Below, one piece after another: positions 8,983-17,211 of a stretch of 64,000 nt of DNA. The notes below the pieces were generated by a model, which made no database searches, was not told the origin of the DNA, and was given only the letters and a program-made list of their open reading frames with translations. The DNA lies in assembly GCA_947258565.1 (NCBI GenBank), contig CAMYJB010000004.1, forward strand, positions 34,970 through 98,969, in the 5' to 3' direction. The translations under genes were made by a program, and so were the position numbers. Source of the DNA: an uncultured Woeseiaceae bacterium (lineage in GTDB: Bacteria > Pseudomonadota > Gammaproteobacteria > Steroidobacterales > Woeseiaceae). The stretch's first letter is position 1. Each line of letters begins with the position of its first letter.

Positions 8983-9600
8983 TCAATCATTGCGAAGCGA
9001 GCGAACCCGGATAACTTCTTCCTGTTCGTTCAGGTCCAGGTGCTCCTCCATCGCCGCGAGGTCCTGGCGGATTTCCGGTAGCACGACGTTCTCGAGCGCC
9101 CTGACACGCCGTTCCGTGCGCCGGTATTCGCGCATCAACCGCCTGAGGTTCGCCGCTATCGCGGCGAGCGGTGCGGCGGCCTCGAGCGCGTCGCGGAACG
9201 CGGCTGCGAGACGGTGCACTTCCGGCGACGGCCTGACGGGTGCGCGCGACAGCGCGGCAGTGCCGATGTCGAAGGTTGCCTCGAGCATGACCTGGCCGAC
9301 ATAGGGACGCCCGGAGATTTCGAGGCCGGCCTCGTTCAGCGTAAAACGGGGATGCACCTGGAGACCCTCCAGTCCCTGGTCCGCCGCGGCCGCCGGGAGC
9401 AGCTTCGCTGCCTTTTCCCAGCGCGCCATGAATTCGGCGTGCGCCTCGCGCCACGCATCGCGCTGTCGCAGCAATTCCGCTGCCAGCAGGATGCGCTTTT
9501 CGTCGAGGAACTCGTAACCGTCGTTGACGAGCCGCTTCTCGTCCTGCAGCTCGAGAAATGCGCTGCGCGAGGCGGTCTGTGTCCGCGTCAGCTCAGGCAC
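8983..9600 (-). CDS. V-type ATPase central-stalk subunit D
   Basis: A 205-residue, almost fully helical protein. It opens 'TRTQTASRSAFLELQDEKRLVNDGYEFLDEKRILLAAELL', the conserved N-terminal coiled coil of V/A-type subunit D, and its C-terminal half is a second long helix ('NLRRLMREYRRTERRVRALENVVLPEI'). D turns inside the A3B3 head and passes torque to the membrane ring. Its length is normal for the family (about 200-220). It is the last gene of the operon and overlaps the end of subunit B by 8 bases. A short gap of 14 bases separates it from the convergent cupin gene. Confidence 0.92.
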   Translation of the reverse strand: MPELTRTQTASRSAFLELQDEKRLVNDGYEFLDEKRILLAAELLRQRDAWREAHAEFMARWEKAAKLLPAAAADQGLEGLQVHPRFTLNEAGLEISGRPYVGQVMLEATFDIGTAALSRAPVRPSPEVHRLAAAFRDALEAAAPLAAIAANLRRLMREYRRTERRVRALENVVLPEIRQDLAAMEEHLDLNEQEEVIRVRSLRND

Positions 9601-10984
9601 GGGCTTTCTCCGGCCTGACGTACCGGATGATCTGTTCGTTGCTGAGGCGGGTCAGTTCACTTTCGGCAAGCAGGCCGAGGATCTGCCAGCCGGCGGCCAT
9701 GCTCTCCTCGAGCGTTCGCGCCATTGCCTGGCTGATCAGCCGTTCCTCGAACGCGTCGCCGAATGCCAGGTAGTCGCGGTCGTTGTCGGACAAACCTTCC
9801 TGGCCCATGACGCTCGCCAGCACCCGCACGCGGCGAGCGTTCGCATAGGCCGCGAAAAGCTGGCTGGCGAGAGCCGGGTGGTCTGCATCGGTAAAGCCTT
9901 CGCCCGTACCGTAGTCCATCAGCCTCGAGAGGCTCGGCAGGACGTTGATCGGCGGATACACGGCGCGGCGATCAAGGTCGCGGTCGAGGACGATCTGCCC
10001 CTCCGTGATGTAGCCCGTCAGATCCGGGATCGGGTGCCCGATGTCGTCGCCGGGCAGCGTGAGTATCGGCAACTGCGTCAGCGTGCCGTCGTAGCCGTGC
10101 AGGCAGCCCGCCCGCTCGAACAGGCTCGCGAGGTCGGAGTACATGTAACCCGGAAATCCCTTGCGACCGGGGATCTCGCCGTGACTCGCGGAGACTTCGC
10201 GCAACGCCTCGCAGTAGTTGGTCATGTCGGTCATGATCACGAGCACGTGACGGCCCTCGACGAAGGCGAGGTACTCGGCGGCCGTAAGTGCGTAGCGCGG
10301 CGTCAGCAGGCGCTGCGAGCTCGACTCGTCGGCGCGATTCAGAAACATCGTCGTATGCCCGAGCGCTCCGCTCGATTCCATCGCCGCCCGAAAACCCTCG
10401 GCGACATCGTGCGAAACACCGATACCGACGAAGACCACGGCGAACTCACCGCTATCGCTGTCGCGCAGGCGGGCGCGCTGCGCGATTGCGGTAGCAAGAC
10501 GGTCATGGGGTAAGCCGCCGCCGGAAAACAGCGGCAGCTTTTGCCCGCGAACCAGGCTGTTCATCAGATCGATCGCGGTGACACCTGTCTCGATGAAGTC
10601 TCTCGGCAAGGCCCGTCGGGCCGGGTTGATGGTCATGCCGTCGATGCGCATGCGGCGCATGGCCGGTATTGGCGTGTCGCCGTCGAGCGGTTGTCCTACG
10701 CTGTCGAAGACGCGGCCGAGCATGTTGGGACCGACGTTGAAACACACCGGCTCACCCAACATCGACACGACCGTGTCTGCGACGCCGAGGCCGGCGGTAT
10801 TCTCGAGCACCTCGACGATGAGCGATTCTTCGTCGAGGGTCGCGACGCGACCCAGCCGCTTGATTCCGTCCGGGCCGATGACGTGCAGCGCCTCGTTCAG
10901 CCCGACGTCGACGCTACGTTTCAGGAACAGCAACGGGCCTTCCACGCGCTGTGCGGCATTCACGATCCTCAAGTCAGCGCGCAT
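9593..10984 (-). CDS. V-type ATPase subunit B (non-catalytic head subunit)
   Basis: A 463-residue protein of the A/V-ATPase B family. The head contains 'GRVFDSVGQPLDGD', 'NPARRALPRDFIETGVTAIDLMNSLVRGQKLPLFSGGGLPHD', 'VIMTDMTNYCEALREVSASHGEIPGRKGFPGYMYSDLA' and 'QLPILTLPGDDIGHPIPDLTGYITEGQI'. The P-loop position reads FSGGGLPHD rather than a GxxGxGKT loop, as expected for the non-catalytic subunit. It alternates with subunit A in the hexameric head. It overlaps subunit A upstream by 11 bases and subunit D downstream by 8. Length is as usual for the family. Confidence 0.95.
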   Translation of the reverse strand: MRADLRIVNAAQRVEGPLLFLKRSVDVGLNEALHVIGPDGIKRLGRVATLDEESLIVEVLENTAGLGVADTVVSMLGEPVCFNVGPNMLGRVFDSVGQPLDGDTPIPAMRRMRIDGMTINPARRALPRDFIETGVTAIDLMNSLVRGQKLPLFSGGGLPHDRLATAIAQRARLRDSDSGEFAVVFVGIGVSHDVAEGFRAAMESSGALGHTTMFLNRADESSSQRLLTPRYALTAAEYLAFVEGRHVLVIMTDMTNYCEALREVSASHGEIPGRKGFPGYMYSDLASLFERAGCLHGYDGTLTQLPILTLPGDDIGHPIPDLTGYITEGQIVLDRDLDRRAVYPPINVLPSLSRLMDYGTGEGFTDADHPALASQLFAAYANARRVRVLASVMGQEGLSDNDRDYLAFGDAFEERLISQAMARTLEESMAAGWQILGLLAESELTRLSNEQIIRYVRPEKARA

Positions 10985-12725
10985 GACTCTCCCTCCGCTC
11001 CAGCTGGTCGAATTCCTCGTCCAGCCGCGCCATCAACAAGCGGAATTGGGCGACTTTTTCCTCGGGCACCTCCTCGCTGGCTCTTTGCAGCCGGCGCAGC
11101 ACCGGCATTGCCGCGATGCGTTCGAGATCCACATCGTGTTCGAGCGCCTGCGCGGCGCGGTCGACGAAACGCAGTATCACCTGCATGAGCGCCGTCTGGC
11201 GTTCCGGGGAGCAATAGCGATCGACGGACGAGAACGCGGACTGTCGCAGGAGCGCTTCGTTGACGAGATCCGCGCTCAGCAACGTGAGCTGTTGCCGGGG
11301 CGGCAATGCATCCTTGCCGACGATGCGGGCCATGCGCTCGAGGCGTGCGCGCTGCTCGAGCAGCGTGAGGATCTGCCGGCGGTGATCCATCCAGTCGGGA
11401 TTACCGCGCGCCTGCCACCATCGCGCGAGTGCGGCGACGTCTTCGGAATACGAATTGAGCGGATGTATTGCCGGGAAGAAACGTGCCTGGGCACGATCGC
11501 GGTCCAGCGCCCAGAAACAGCGCACATAACGCTTGGTCTGGCTCGTCACCGGCTCGGAGAAGTCGCCCGCGGGTGGACTGACGGCGCCGATGATCGTCAC
11601 CGAACCCTCGTCGCCCTGCAGCGTTTCCACGTGCGCCGCCCGTTCGTAGAATTCCGCAAGGCGCGAACTCAGGTACGCGGGGAATCCCTGCTCCCCGGGC
11701 AGCTCGCCAAGCCGGCCGCTGATTTCCCTGAGCGCTTCGGCCCAGCGGGTCGTGGAGTCGGCCATCAGCGCCACGTGCAGTCCCTGGTCGCGGAAATACT
11801 CCGCCACCGTGATCCCGGTGTAGATGCTCGCTTCGCGTGCGGCAACGGGCATGTTGGAGGTGTTGGCGATAATGACCGTGCGATCGAGCAGCGGCTTGCC
11901 GCTTCGCGGATCCTCGAGCGTCGGGAACTCGTTCAGCACTTCGGCCATTTCGTTACCGCGCTCGCCGCATCCGACGTAAACGATGACATCCGCGTCGCAC
12001 CACTTGGCCAGGCTCTCCTGCAGGATCGTCTTGCCCGTGCCGAACCCGCCGGGTAATGCCGCACGGCCGCCGCGTGCCACCGGAAAGAGCGTATCCATGA
12101 TGCGCTGCCCGGTTACCAGCGGCTCGCGCGGCCGCATCCGTCTCGCCACCGGGCGCGGCCGCCGGATCGGCCAGTCGTGCCCGCCGTCGAGTTGTGTCTC
12201 GATCCCGTTATCGGCGCGCAGCACGCACAACACCTGGTCGTCCTCATAGTCGCCTTCGCCGGCGATGGAGACGATTTCACCGCCGACGCCCGGCGGCACG
12301 AGGTGTTTCCCGGCGACAACCCCGGAACCGAATTCCCCGATCAATTGACCCGGGTGCATGTGGTCGCCCTGCTTCGCCACCGGCCGGTAGCGCAGCGACA
12401 CAGGCACCGTCTCGCGCATGCCCGGCTGCACGGTGTCGCCGGGCATCGCCGCGAGTGGCCGCAGCAAACCATCAAAGATGTTTCCGAGCAGACCGGGCCG
12501 CAGGCGGATCGATAGCGGCTCGCTGCTGCTGGTCACGTGGTCGCCCGGCCGCAGTCCGGTCGTGTCTTCATACACCTGTGCCACGATGCCGCCGGTTTCG
12601 ACACGAATGACCTCACCAAGCAGGCGATTGTCACCGACGAGGATGGCGTCGCTGACGTGAAAGCGGCCGGTCGTGTGCGCGCGGAGTACGGGACCGCTCA
12701 GCCAGCTGACCGTTGCTTCAGTCAT
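10974..12725 (-). CDS. V-type ATPase catalytic subunit A
   Basis: A 583-residue catalytic subunit. The P-loop GGFGTGKT spans residues 226-233, and the catalytic Glu lies in VGCGERGNE (Glu255). Walker B and arginine-finger regions read 'GLHVALMADSTTRWAEALREISGRLGELPGEQGFPAYLSSRLAEFYERA'. The non-homologous insert typical of A subunits (residues about 115-185) is present, so this is V/A-type and not an F1 beta subunit. It hydrolyses or makes ATP with subunit B in the cytoplasmic head. Bacterial V/A-ATPases may run either way, and the sequence does not settle the direction. Confidence 0.96.
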   Translation of the reverse strand: MTEATVSWLSGPVLRAHTTGRFHVSDAILVGDNRLLGEVIRVETGGIVAQVYEDTTGLRPGDHVTSSSEPLSIRLRPGLLGNIFDGLLRPLAAMPGDTVQPGMRETVPVSLRYRPVAKQGDHMHPGQLIGEFGSGVVAGKHLVPPGVGGEIVSIAGEGDYEDDQVLCVLRADNGIETQLDGGHDWPIRRPRPVARRMRPREPLVTGQRIMDTLFPVARGGRAALPGGFGTGKTILQESLAKWCDADVIVYVGCGERGNEMAEVLNEFPTLEDPRSGKPLLDRTVIIANTSNMPVAAREASIYTGITVAEYFRDQGLHVALMADSTTRWAEALREISGRLGELPGEQGFPAYLSSRLAEFYERAAHVETLQGDEGSVTIIGAVSPPAGDFSEPVTSQTKRYVRCFWALDRDRAQARFFPAIHPLNSYSEDVAALARWWQARGNPDWMDHRRQILTLLEQRARLERMARIVGKDALPPRQQLTLLSADLVNEALLRQSAFSSVDRYCSPERQTALMQVILRFVDRAAQALEHDVDLERIAAMPVLRRLQRASEEVPEEKVAQFRLLMARLDEEFDQLERRESHAR

Positions 12726-13365
12726 CGGCGTCCTCCCGGTGCGGCATCTGCCGCTCCCAGGCCGCGAGCAGTTGCCCCTGGACCGCGGCGATATCGGCCA
12801 TCAGCCCGTCGCTCGTCGCATCGAGGCAGGCCGGGCCGAGCCGGATCCGAAGGCCGGCGGCTATGCTCGCATCCTCGCGAAGCGCGGGCTGCCCTAATCC
12901 GCGCACGGCGAACGCCCGCTCGAGCCACGTCGTGTCGTCACCGGACCAGCCGCCGGGATGCTCGACGGTCCACGCCCCCCCGGAGAACCTGTCGGCCGCC
13001 TCAGCGACTATCGTCTCGCACCAGGACCGGCGCGATGCGTCGTCGCGCCACCGCCTTTCCAGCTCGGCGCCAAGCATCGGTGATGCATCATGAAGGAACT
13101 TCCGGTAGTGCCGCTGTATCTTGCGGCGTTCGGCGGTTTCGATACGGTGGCGCGCATCCAGCAGCGCCGTCTCGCGCCGCTGCCGCTCTTCGACGACTGC
13201 CTTGTGCAGGCGCTTGCGCACCCTGTCGCGGCTCTCGGCCAGCAGTTGCTCCGCCTTGCGGTTCGCGGCGCCCTCGATCTCGCGGCAACGCCGGTCCTGC
13301 TGAACTTTCAATGCGCCAAGCATGGAGTCGACCTGCAGGTCGAGTATGCCCCGGAAGGTCTTCAT
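12718..13365 (-). CDS. V-type ATPase peripheral-stalk subunit E
   Basis: A 215-residue protein with a long charged N-terminal helix ('DRRCREIEGAANRKAEQLLAESRDRVRKRLHKAVVEERQRRETALLDARHRI'). A mixed globular C-terminal half follows. This is the layout of V-ATPase subunit E, which forms the stator together with subunit G/H. It is encoded between F and A, with overlaps of 4 and 8 bases, a normal position for a stator gene. Sequence similarity is weak, as usual for this subunit, so the call depends on layout and operon position. Confidence 0.72.
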   Translation of the reverse strand: MKTFRGILDLQVDSMLGALKVQQDRRCREIEGAANRKAEQLLAESRDRVRKRLHKAVVEERQRRETALLDARHRIETAERRKIQRHYRKFLHDASPMLGAELERRWRDDASRRSWCETIVAEAADRFSGGAWTVEHPGGWSGDDTTWLERAFAVRGLGQPALREDASIAAGLRIRLGPACLDATSDGLMADIAAVQGQLLAAWERQMPHREDADD

Positions 13366-13658
13366 TGCTCGATACCCAGAACGCGGTCGACCTCGCGAGC
13401 GAGGTCGGGTGGCGCACGCCGGTTCGCGGCGTCGGGCACGATGAGGATCAGCGGATGTGCCTGCCGCAGCGCTGCGTCGAGCCGCTCGCTATCCAGCTCT
13501 GCCGCGCAGGCAGCGGTGATGAGCAGGAGCTCGTCGTTGCCGATGGCCGCGTCGAACGCTGCTGCGGCACCGCCCGCTTCGGCGGCAGTCGCGCGCACGC
13601 CGATCAGGCGCCAGGCACTCGCCGTGATCTCGTCGCCGATGAAGGCCGGAACCGCCAC
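13362..13658 (-). CDS. V-type ATPase subunit F
   Basis: A 98-residue protein that opens 'AVPAFIGDEITASAWRLIGVRA', the signature start of V/A-ATPase subunit F ('xxFIGDexTaxgFrLaGv'). A Rossmann-like alternation follows, with 'ELLLITAACAAEL' and 'HPLILIVPDA'. F binds the end of the D shaft and modulates rotation. Length and position between K and E fit. It overlaps subunit E by 4 bases and ends 1 base from subunit K. Confidence 0.88.
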   Translation of the reverse strand: MAVPAFIGDEITASAWRLIGVRATAAEAGGAAAAFDAAIGNDELLLITAACAAELDSERLDAALRQAHPLILIVPDAANRRAPPDLAREVDRVLGIEQ

Positions 13659-13659
13659 G

Positions 13660-14007
13660 CTAGCCGATCCTGTTCAGGATGAGAATGGCGACGATCAGGC
13701 CGTAGATTGCAATGCCCTCGGCAAGTCCCACGAGGATCAGTACCCGGCCCAACAGCTCCGGCTTCTCCGCAAGCGCACCGACCGCCGCGCTACCGACGTG
13801 GGCCACCGCGTACGCAGCGCCGACGGCAGACAGTCCGGCCGCGATCGCGGCGGCCATCATCCCCCAGCTAACAACCTCCGGTGCAACGGCGACGCTTGCC
13901 TCCGCGGCAAGGGTGGTACCGCTCACCAGCAGCACCGCGGTTGCAACGACAGCGGTGAATATCGTGAGGAAAGCAGCGACAGACGCTGCAACTTTGTTAA
14001 CAGTCAT
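13660..14007 (-). CDS. V-type ATPase proteolipid subunit K (c ring)
   Basis: A 115-residue hydrophobic protein. Residues 8-36 form an extra N-terminal hydrophobic segment ending GTTLAAEA, probably a signal peptide. Then comes a single helical hairpin: helix 1 (about 47-78, small-residue rich) and helix 2 (about 88-111). The ion-carrying carboxylate is Glu97 in 'LVGLAEGIAIYGLIVA'. The residue after Glu is Gly rather than Ser or Thr, and no Gln sits in helix 1, so the known Na+-binding set is missing and protons are the more likely ion (inference). The start at 14007 has a strong ribosome site (AGGAGG). It overlaps subunit I by 4 bases. A longer open frame upstream of this start is an artefact. 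Confidence 0.9.
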   Translation of the reverse strand: MTVNKVAASVAAFLTIFTAVVATAVLLVSGTTLAAEASVAVAPEVVSWGMMAAAIAAGLSAVGAAYAVAHVGSAAVGALAEKPELLGRVLILVGLAEGIAIYGLIVAILILNRIG

Positions 14008-15845
14008 TGTTGCCTCCTGTGTTTCGGGGGCGGGGTCGTTATGAGCGGCGCCAGCGGCCGGAACGGCCGTCCCTCGGCATGCAGGAACCGGATGAAAAAC
14101 TCGAACAGCACCAGTCGCGTCGTCTGGATCGACACGACGAGCCCTTCGAGAGCGATGATCAGCGCGTTGCCGAGCAGCAGAATGATCCCGGCGACGAACA
14201 ACGGGCCCGCAGCATCCGCCAGCCCGACTACCGCCATCGACAACCCGGCGTGGGCGAGAGCAAATGCGCCGACCCGCACGAACGAGATCGTGTTGACGAT
14301 CAGCTGCAGCATCGACTCGAGGAACTCCACCGCGGCACTGCCGGCTGCCGCGAATCGACGCTCGCTCGACACGAGAGCATGGCCTGCGACGAACCACACG
14401 GCGCCGCCGAGTGCCAGCCACAGCAGCCGCGGTTCCATGATCGAGCCGAGCAAGGCGAGGTAGCAAAGCACCAGGCCGGCGCCGGTTTCCCACCAGTAGC
14501 GGCCCTTGCGCTGCCAGTACGCCTGCAGCGCGTCGAGGCACATGCCGACCAGCAGCAGGACGGCGCCACCCGCCATCGGCAGGAACAGGATGAGCACGGG
14601 CTGTTCGAGCGGGTGAATCCACAACGGCTGGATCAGGGTCTCGAGGGCGAACACGCTGCCGAATGCGAACCCGAACAGGATGCTCATCACGCCGCCGTAA
14701 ATCAGCAGTCGCAGCGGCGGGTAGCGTCGGCGCAGCATGAAACCGGCAAGCAACAGCACGGCACCATGGCCCACGTCGCCGAACATGTAGCCGAACATGA
14801 GGGGCGTCGCTATGGCGACCACGCGCGTCGGGTCCGCCTCCCCGGCTGACGGCACGCCCAGCATCTCCGTGAACAGCTCGAAGGGACGCATCCAGCGCGG
14901 ATTCTTCAGCAGCAGCGGCGCCTCGAAGCCGGGCGGCGCTGCCGTCAGCTGCACGAGCCCCTTCACACCAACTTCGGCCAGCAGCGTCTGCAATTCTTCG
15001 CCGTCCGTATCGCTGGTCCAGCCGCTGATCCACGCGAAATGCTCGGTCGCCGAGAGCTCGGGGACGCTGTTTACGTACCAGCGTACGAACAACGCGTCGG
15101 CGATCGCATCGGCAATGTCGAAGCGCTCGTGCAGCGTGCGCAGGGCCTCGCGGGCATCGTCCATTTGCCGGCGGGTTTCCGAGAGGCGTTCCCGCATCAC
15201 GGCTTCCGCCTCGGCTGCCTGTGGCGGCAGGTCCGGCGGCAAAATCAGCCTGCGCGCCCGTTGTGCGTGCAGCTGTTGCTCGAGTGCCGACATTTCGTCC
15301 GGCAACCCGACGGCCATGAGGAAGCGCTGCGCCGGCAGCGCCACGCGCTGGGTTATCACGGTACCGGGCGTGCTATCGGGCCAGTCGCCGGAGCCGAGCA
15401 GGAACAACCCGCTTTCGAGCATCGGACCGGCTTGTGAAAACTGCGCCAGGTCCGGCAGCGTTTCAGCGTCGCGCAGCATCCTGAGCAACAGTTCCTGGTC
15501 GTTGCCGCGCTCCGTAAGGCGCTCCAGGTGCTCGACAATGTCCCGAGCTTCCGTTGCCCACCGGCGCAGGCGCCCGAGCGCGTCCTGCAGCATGTCGTAG
15601 GGCTCGTCACGCTCGTCGGGTTCGTGGTGGACGGGTGCCGGCCAGTGATGCCTGTAGAGCCGTTCCAGCTCGTCGAACTCTTCCAGCAGTTCGCGACACT
15701 CGGGCATGAGCATCGGCGCTTTCGCCTCGCCGTGGCTTTGCAGCTCGACGCGCCGGGACGACGCGAGCACTTTCATCGCCTCGGCGAGGTCATCACGCAT
15801 CACCAGCAGCTCGAACCAGTTGGCGCTCGCCGGTCTCAGGCTCAT
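14004..15845 (-). CDS. V-type ATPase membrane subunit I (a subunit)
   Basis: A 613-residue protein with the two-part layout of subunit I. The cytoplasmic half (1-380) is rich in helical hairpins ('LEQQLHAQRARRLILPPDLPPQAAEAEAVMRERLSETRRQMDDA'). The membrane half opens with 'DPTRVVAIATPLMFGYMFGDVGHGAVLLLAGFML', the conserved first helix of subunit I. The C-terminal helices include 'NTISFVRVGAFALAHAGLSMAV' with the conserved Arg that faces the proteolipid carboxylate. I chose the ATG at 15845 because GGGAGG precedes it and it overlaps the previous stop as ATGA. It forms the stator side of the ion channel. Confidence 0.93.
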   Translation of the reverse strand: MSLRPASANWFELLVMRDDLAEAMKVLASSRRVELQSHGEAKAPMLMPECRELLEEFDELERLYRHHWPAPVHHEPDERDEPYDMLQDALGRLRRWATEARDIVEHLERLTERGNDQELLLRMLRDAETLPDLAQFSQAGPMLESGLFLLGSGDWPDSTPGTVITQRVALPAQRFLMAVGLPDEMSALEQQLHAQRARRLILPPDLPPQAAEAEAVMRERLSETRRQMDDAREALRTLHERFDIADAIADALFVRWYVNSVPELSATEHFAWISGWTSDTDGEELQTLLAEVGVKGLVQLTAAPPGFEAPLLLKNPRWMRPFELFTEMLGVPSAGEADPTRVVAIATPLMFGYMFGDVGHGAVLLLAGFMLRRRYPPLRLLIYGGVMSILFGFAFGSVFALETLIQPLWIHPLEQPVLILFLPMAGGAVLLLVGMCLDALQAYWQRKGRYWWETGAGLVLCYLALLGSIMEPRLLWLALGGAVWFVAGHALVSSERRFAAAGSAAVEFLESMLQLIVNTISFVRVGAFALAHAGLSMAVVGLADAAGPLFVAGIILLLGNALIIALEGLVVSIQTTRLVLFEFFIRFLHAEGRPFRPLAPLITTPPPKHRRQQ

Positions 15846-16591
15846 GCTGCGGCCTCCCTGTCGAGGTCGTTGAACAGCGCCCTCTGCAACAAGCCGTGCC
15901 GCAACCGGTACAGCTCGAGTGCGCTGAGCAACAGATGACAGACAACGGTCACCGGTTGCTCTCGATGCCAACGCAGAATTCGAACTGCCTGGTGCTCGAG
16001 GTTGCCGAGCCAGTCAGCGGCATCAGTCTCTGCGCCGCTATACCGCTCGAGCAGCGATACAAATTGCGTGAGTGCGGGGTCGCCTGCGGCGGCGTCCGGC
16101 CAGAGGCTCCGCCAGTACCGCAGCCAGGCTGGCCGGCTGGCTTCGCCGCTGCCGTCGTTTACGATGAGCGCCGGCAGCGCTTCCTGGACTGATGCCCGCC
16201 TGGTCTCGGGCTCCCCGCCCGCAAACGCTGACAGGCGTGGGTCCTCGGCCATCCACGGCAGCGGCGTACCCCCGGCAAGCAGGTGACTGAGCGCCGGCAG
16301 TTCCGCGAGCCAGGTGGTCCAGGCTACCGCGGGACGCCAGCGCGCGGGCACCCAGCGCATGGCCGTATCCACCTCCCTGTGCCATTCGCGTCTCAGGGAC
16401 CGCTCGATCACGTGCGGCGAGGTTGCCGCCGAGAAGTGTTCGACGCAGGGCGCCAGTGCCGTGCCGCGAACGAGGTGCAGGAACTGCGCCAGGCCGACGC
16501 TCGATTCCAGCAGGCTCCAGGTGTCGGGGCTCAGCCGTTCGCCATGTCGCGCCTGCGCGCGTGCCTGGGCATAGGCGAATTCAATGGGCAT
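15842..16591 (-). CDS. Probable V-type ATPase subunit C (d/AC39-like), short and divergent
   Basis: A 249-residue helical protein that opens 'MPIEFAYAQARAQARHGERLSPDTWSLLESS', which resembles the start of C/AC39 subunits ('..yayaraRar..rLl..e.l..L.....'). It sits directly before subunit I in the operon, the usual place for subunit C. Subunit C is the socket that couples the central shaft to the proteolipid ring. The protein is shorter than the usual 320-380 residues, so one repeat of the threefold helical domain may be missing. It overlaps subunit I by 4 bases and the G/H gene by 11. Position gives most of the support. Confidence 0.55.
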   Translation of the reverse strand: MPIEFAYAQARAQARHGERLSPDTWSLLESSVGLAQFLHLVRGTALAPCVEHFSAATSPHVIERSLRREWHREVDTAMRWVPARWRPAVAWTTWLAELPALSHLLAGGTPLPWMAEDPRLSAFAGGEPETRRASVQEALPALIVNDGSGEASRPAWLRYWRSLWPDAAAGDPALTQFVSLLERYSGAETDAADWLGNLEHQAVRILRWHREQPVTVVCHLLLSALELYRLRHGLLQRALFNDLDREAAA

Positions 16592-16931
16592 CGGAGGAGC
16601 CCGGGGTCGTCAGCTCGGCAGCGACGGCACGTACGGCCTCCAGCAGAATATCTTGTCCATTGTCGGGGGCGGGGTAGTCGTCACCCGTGGCGGCTTCCTG
16701 TTCCATGCGCGACACGAGTTCGCGCGTACGTCTTTCGCATGCCGCATGCAGCCGGACAATGCGTTGCTGCGTTCTTCGCACCATCGCCCGGATTCTCTTG
16801 CGGGTGGATTTCAGTGTCTCGTCTGCCCGGCTTTGGCACGCAGCAATCTGCGCCAGCGCGTCGCTCTCGGCGCTGAGAACGCGTGACATGGCCTTCTCGA
16901 CGGACATCGTGGTATCCGTCTTGGCGCTCAT
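16581..16931 (-). CDS. Probable V-type ATPase stator subunit G/H (coiled coil)
   Basis: A 116-residue protein, nearly one continuous charged helix ('LAQIAACQSRADETLKSTRKRIRAMVRRTQQRIVRLHAACERRTRELVSRME'). It is the first gene of the V-ATPase operon. This matches the peripheral stalk subunit G/H that pairs with subunit E. I prefer the ATG at 16931 (MSAKTDTTMS), although an in-frame ATG lies eight codons further in and the frame is open to 17006. Small stator helices carry little family signal, so the call is made from coiled-coil character and operon position. Confidence 0.6.
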   Translation of the reverse strand: MSAKTDTTMSVEKAMSRVLSAESDALAQIAACQSRADETLKSTRKRIRAMVRRTQQRIVRLHAACERRTRELVSRMEQEAATGDDYPAPDNGQDILLEAVRAVAAELTTPGSSDAH

Positions 16932-17066
16932 GAGTTCATTCTCGGAGCGCCGGCACCGGCCGGCCATACGTACTACTACTGAGCGCAATGCGGTACGCCG
17001 GACCATGGGGGCAATTCCCGAACTGCGATCGCGCCTCGAGAAGCGCTCCTACGGGCGATGCAGCGC

Positions 17067-17159
17067 GGGCAGGTGGTCGGGTGTTTATCGACCGAAGTAA
17101 AGCGCAGCTGCGCGCAGCGCAGCGAGCCATGAGGGAGAGAAGCACCCGGGCACCTGTCC
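17067..17159 (+). repeat. Long-hairpin intergenic repeat, copy A
   Basis: An outer stem is formed by 17067-17083 (GGGCAGGTGGTCGGGTG) and 17143-17159 (CACCCGGGCACCTGTCC), pairing at 14 of 17 positions. Inside, the conserved left end TTTATCGACCGAAGTAAAGC starts at 17084, and the conserved right end GAGCCATGAGGGAGAGAA is near 17124-17141. A GC-rich hairpin (CTGCGCGCAG type) lies between them. The same ends occur near 21461-21585, 30847-30905 and, reversed, 37821-37840. The element lies between hemE (stop at 17212) and the start of the V-ATPase operon (16931). A degenerate REP-like half palindrome (GCCTCGAGAAGCGCTCCTAC) adjoins it at 17030-17050. Confidence 0.85.
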
Positions 17160-17211
17160 TATCCGCCCAGCCACCTCGAGCACGGCTGTGATCGCGCTTC
17201 CGATAGCGCGC

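Noticed and set aside
12537-13682. Long plus-strand open frames antisense to V-ATPase subunits A, E and F
   Set aside because: Arg/Pro/Ala-rich low-information translations. The minus-strand genes are well-defined family members.
13660-15033. A single 457-codon frame covering subunit K and more
   Set aside because: Only the last 115 codons, from the ATG at 14007 with a strong ribosome site, are subunit K. The upstream part is an out-of-frame reading of subunit I.
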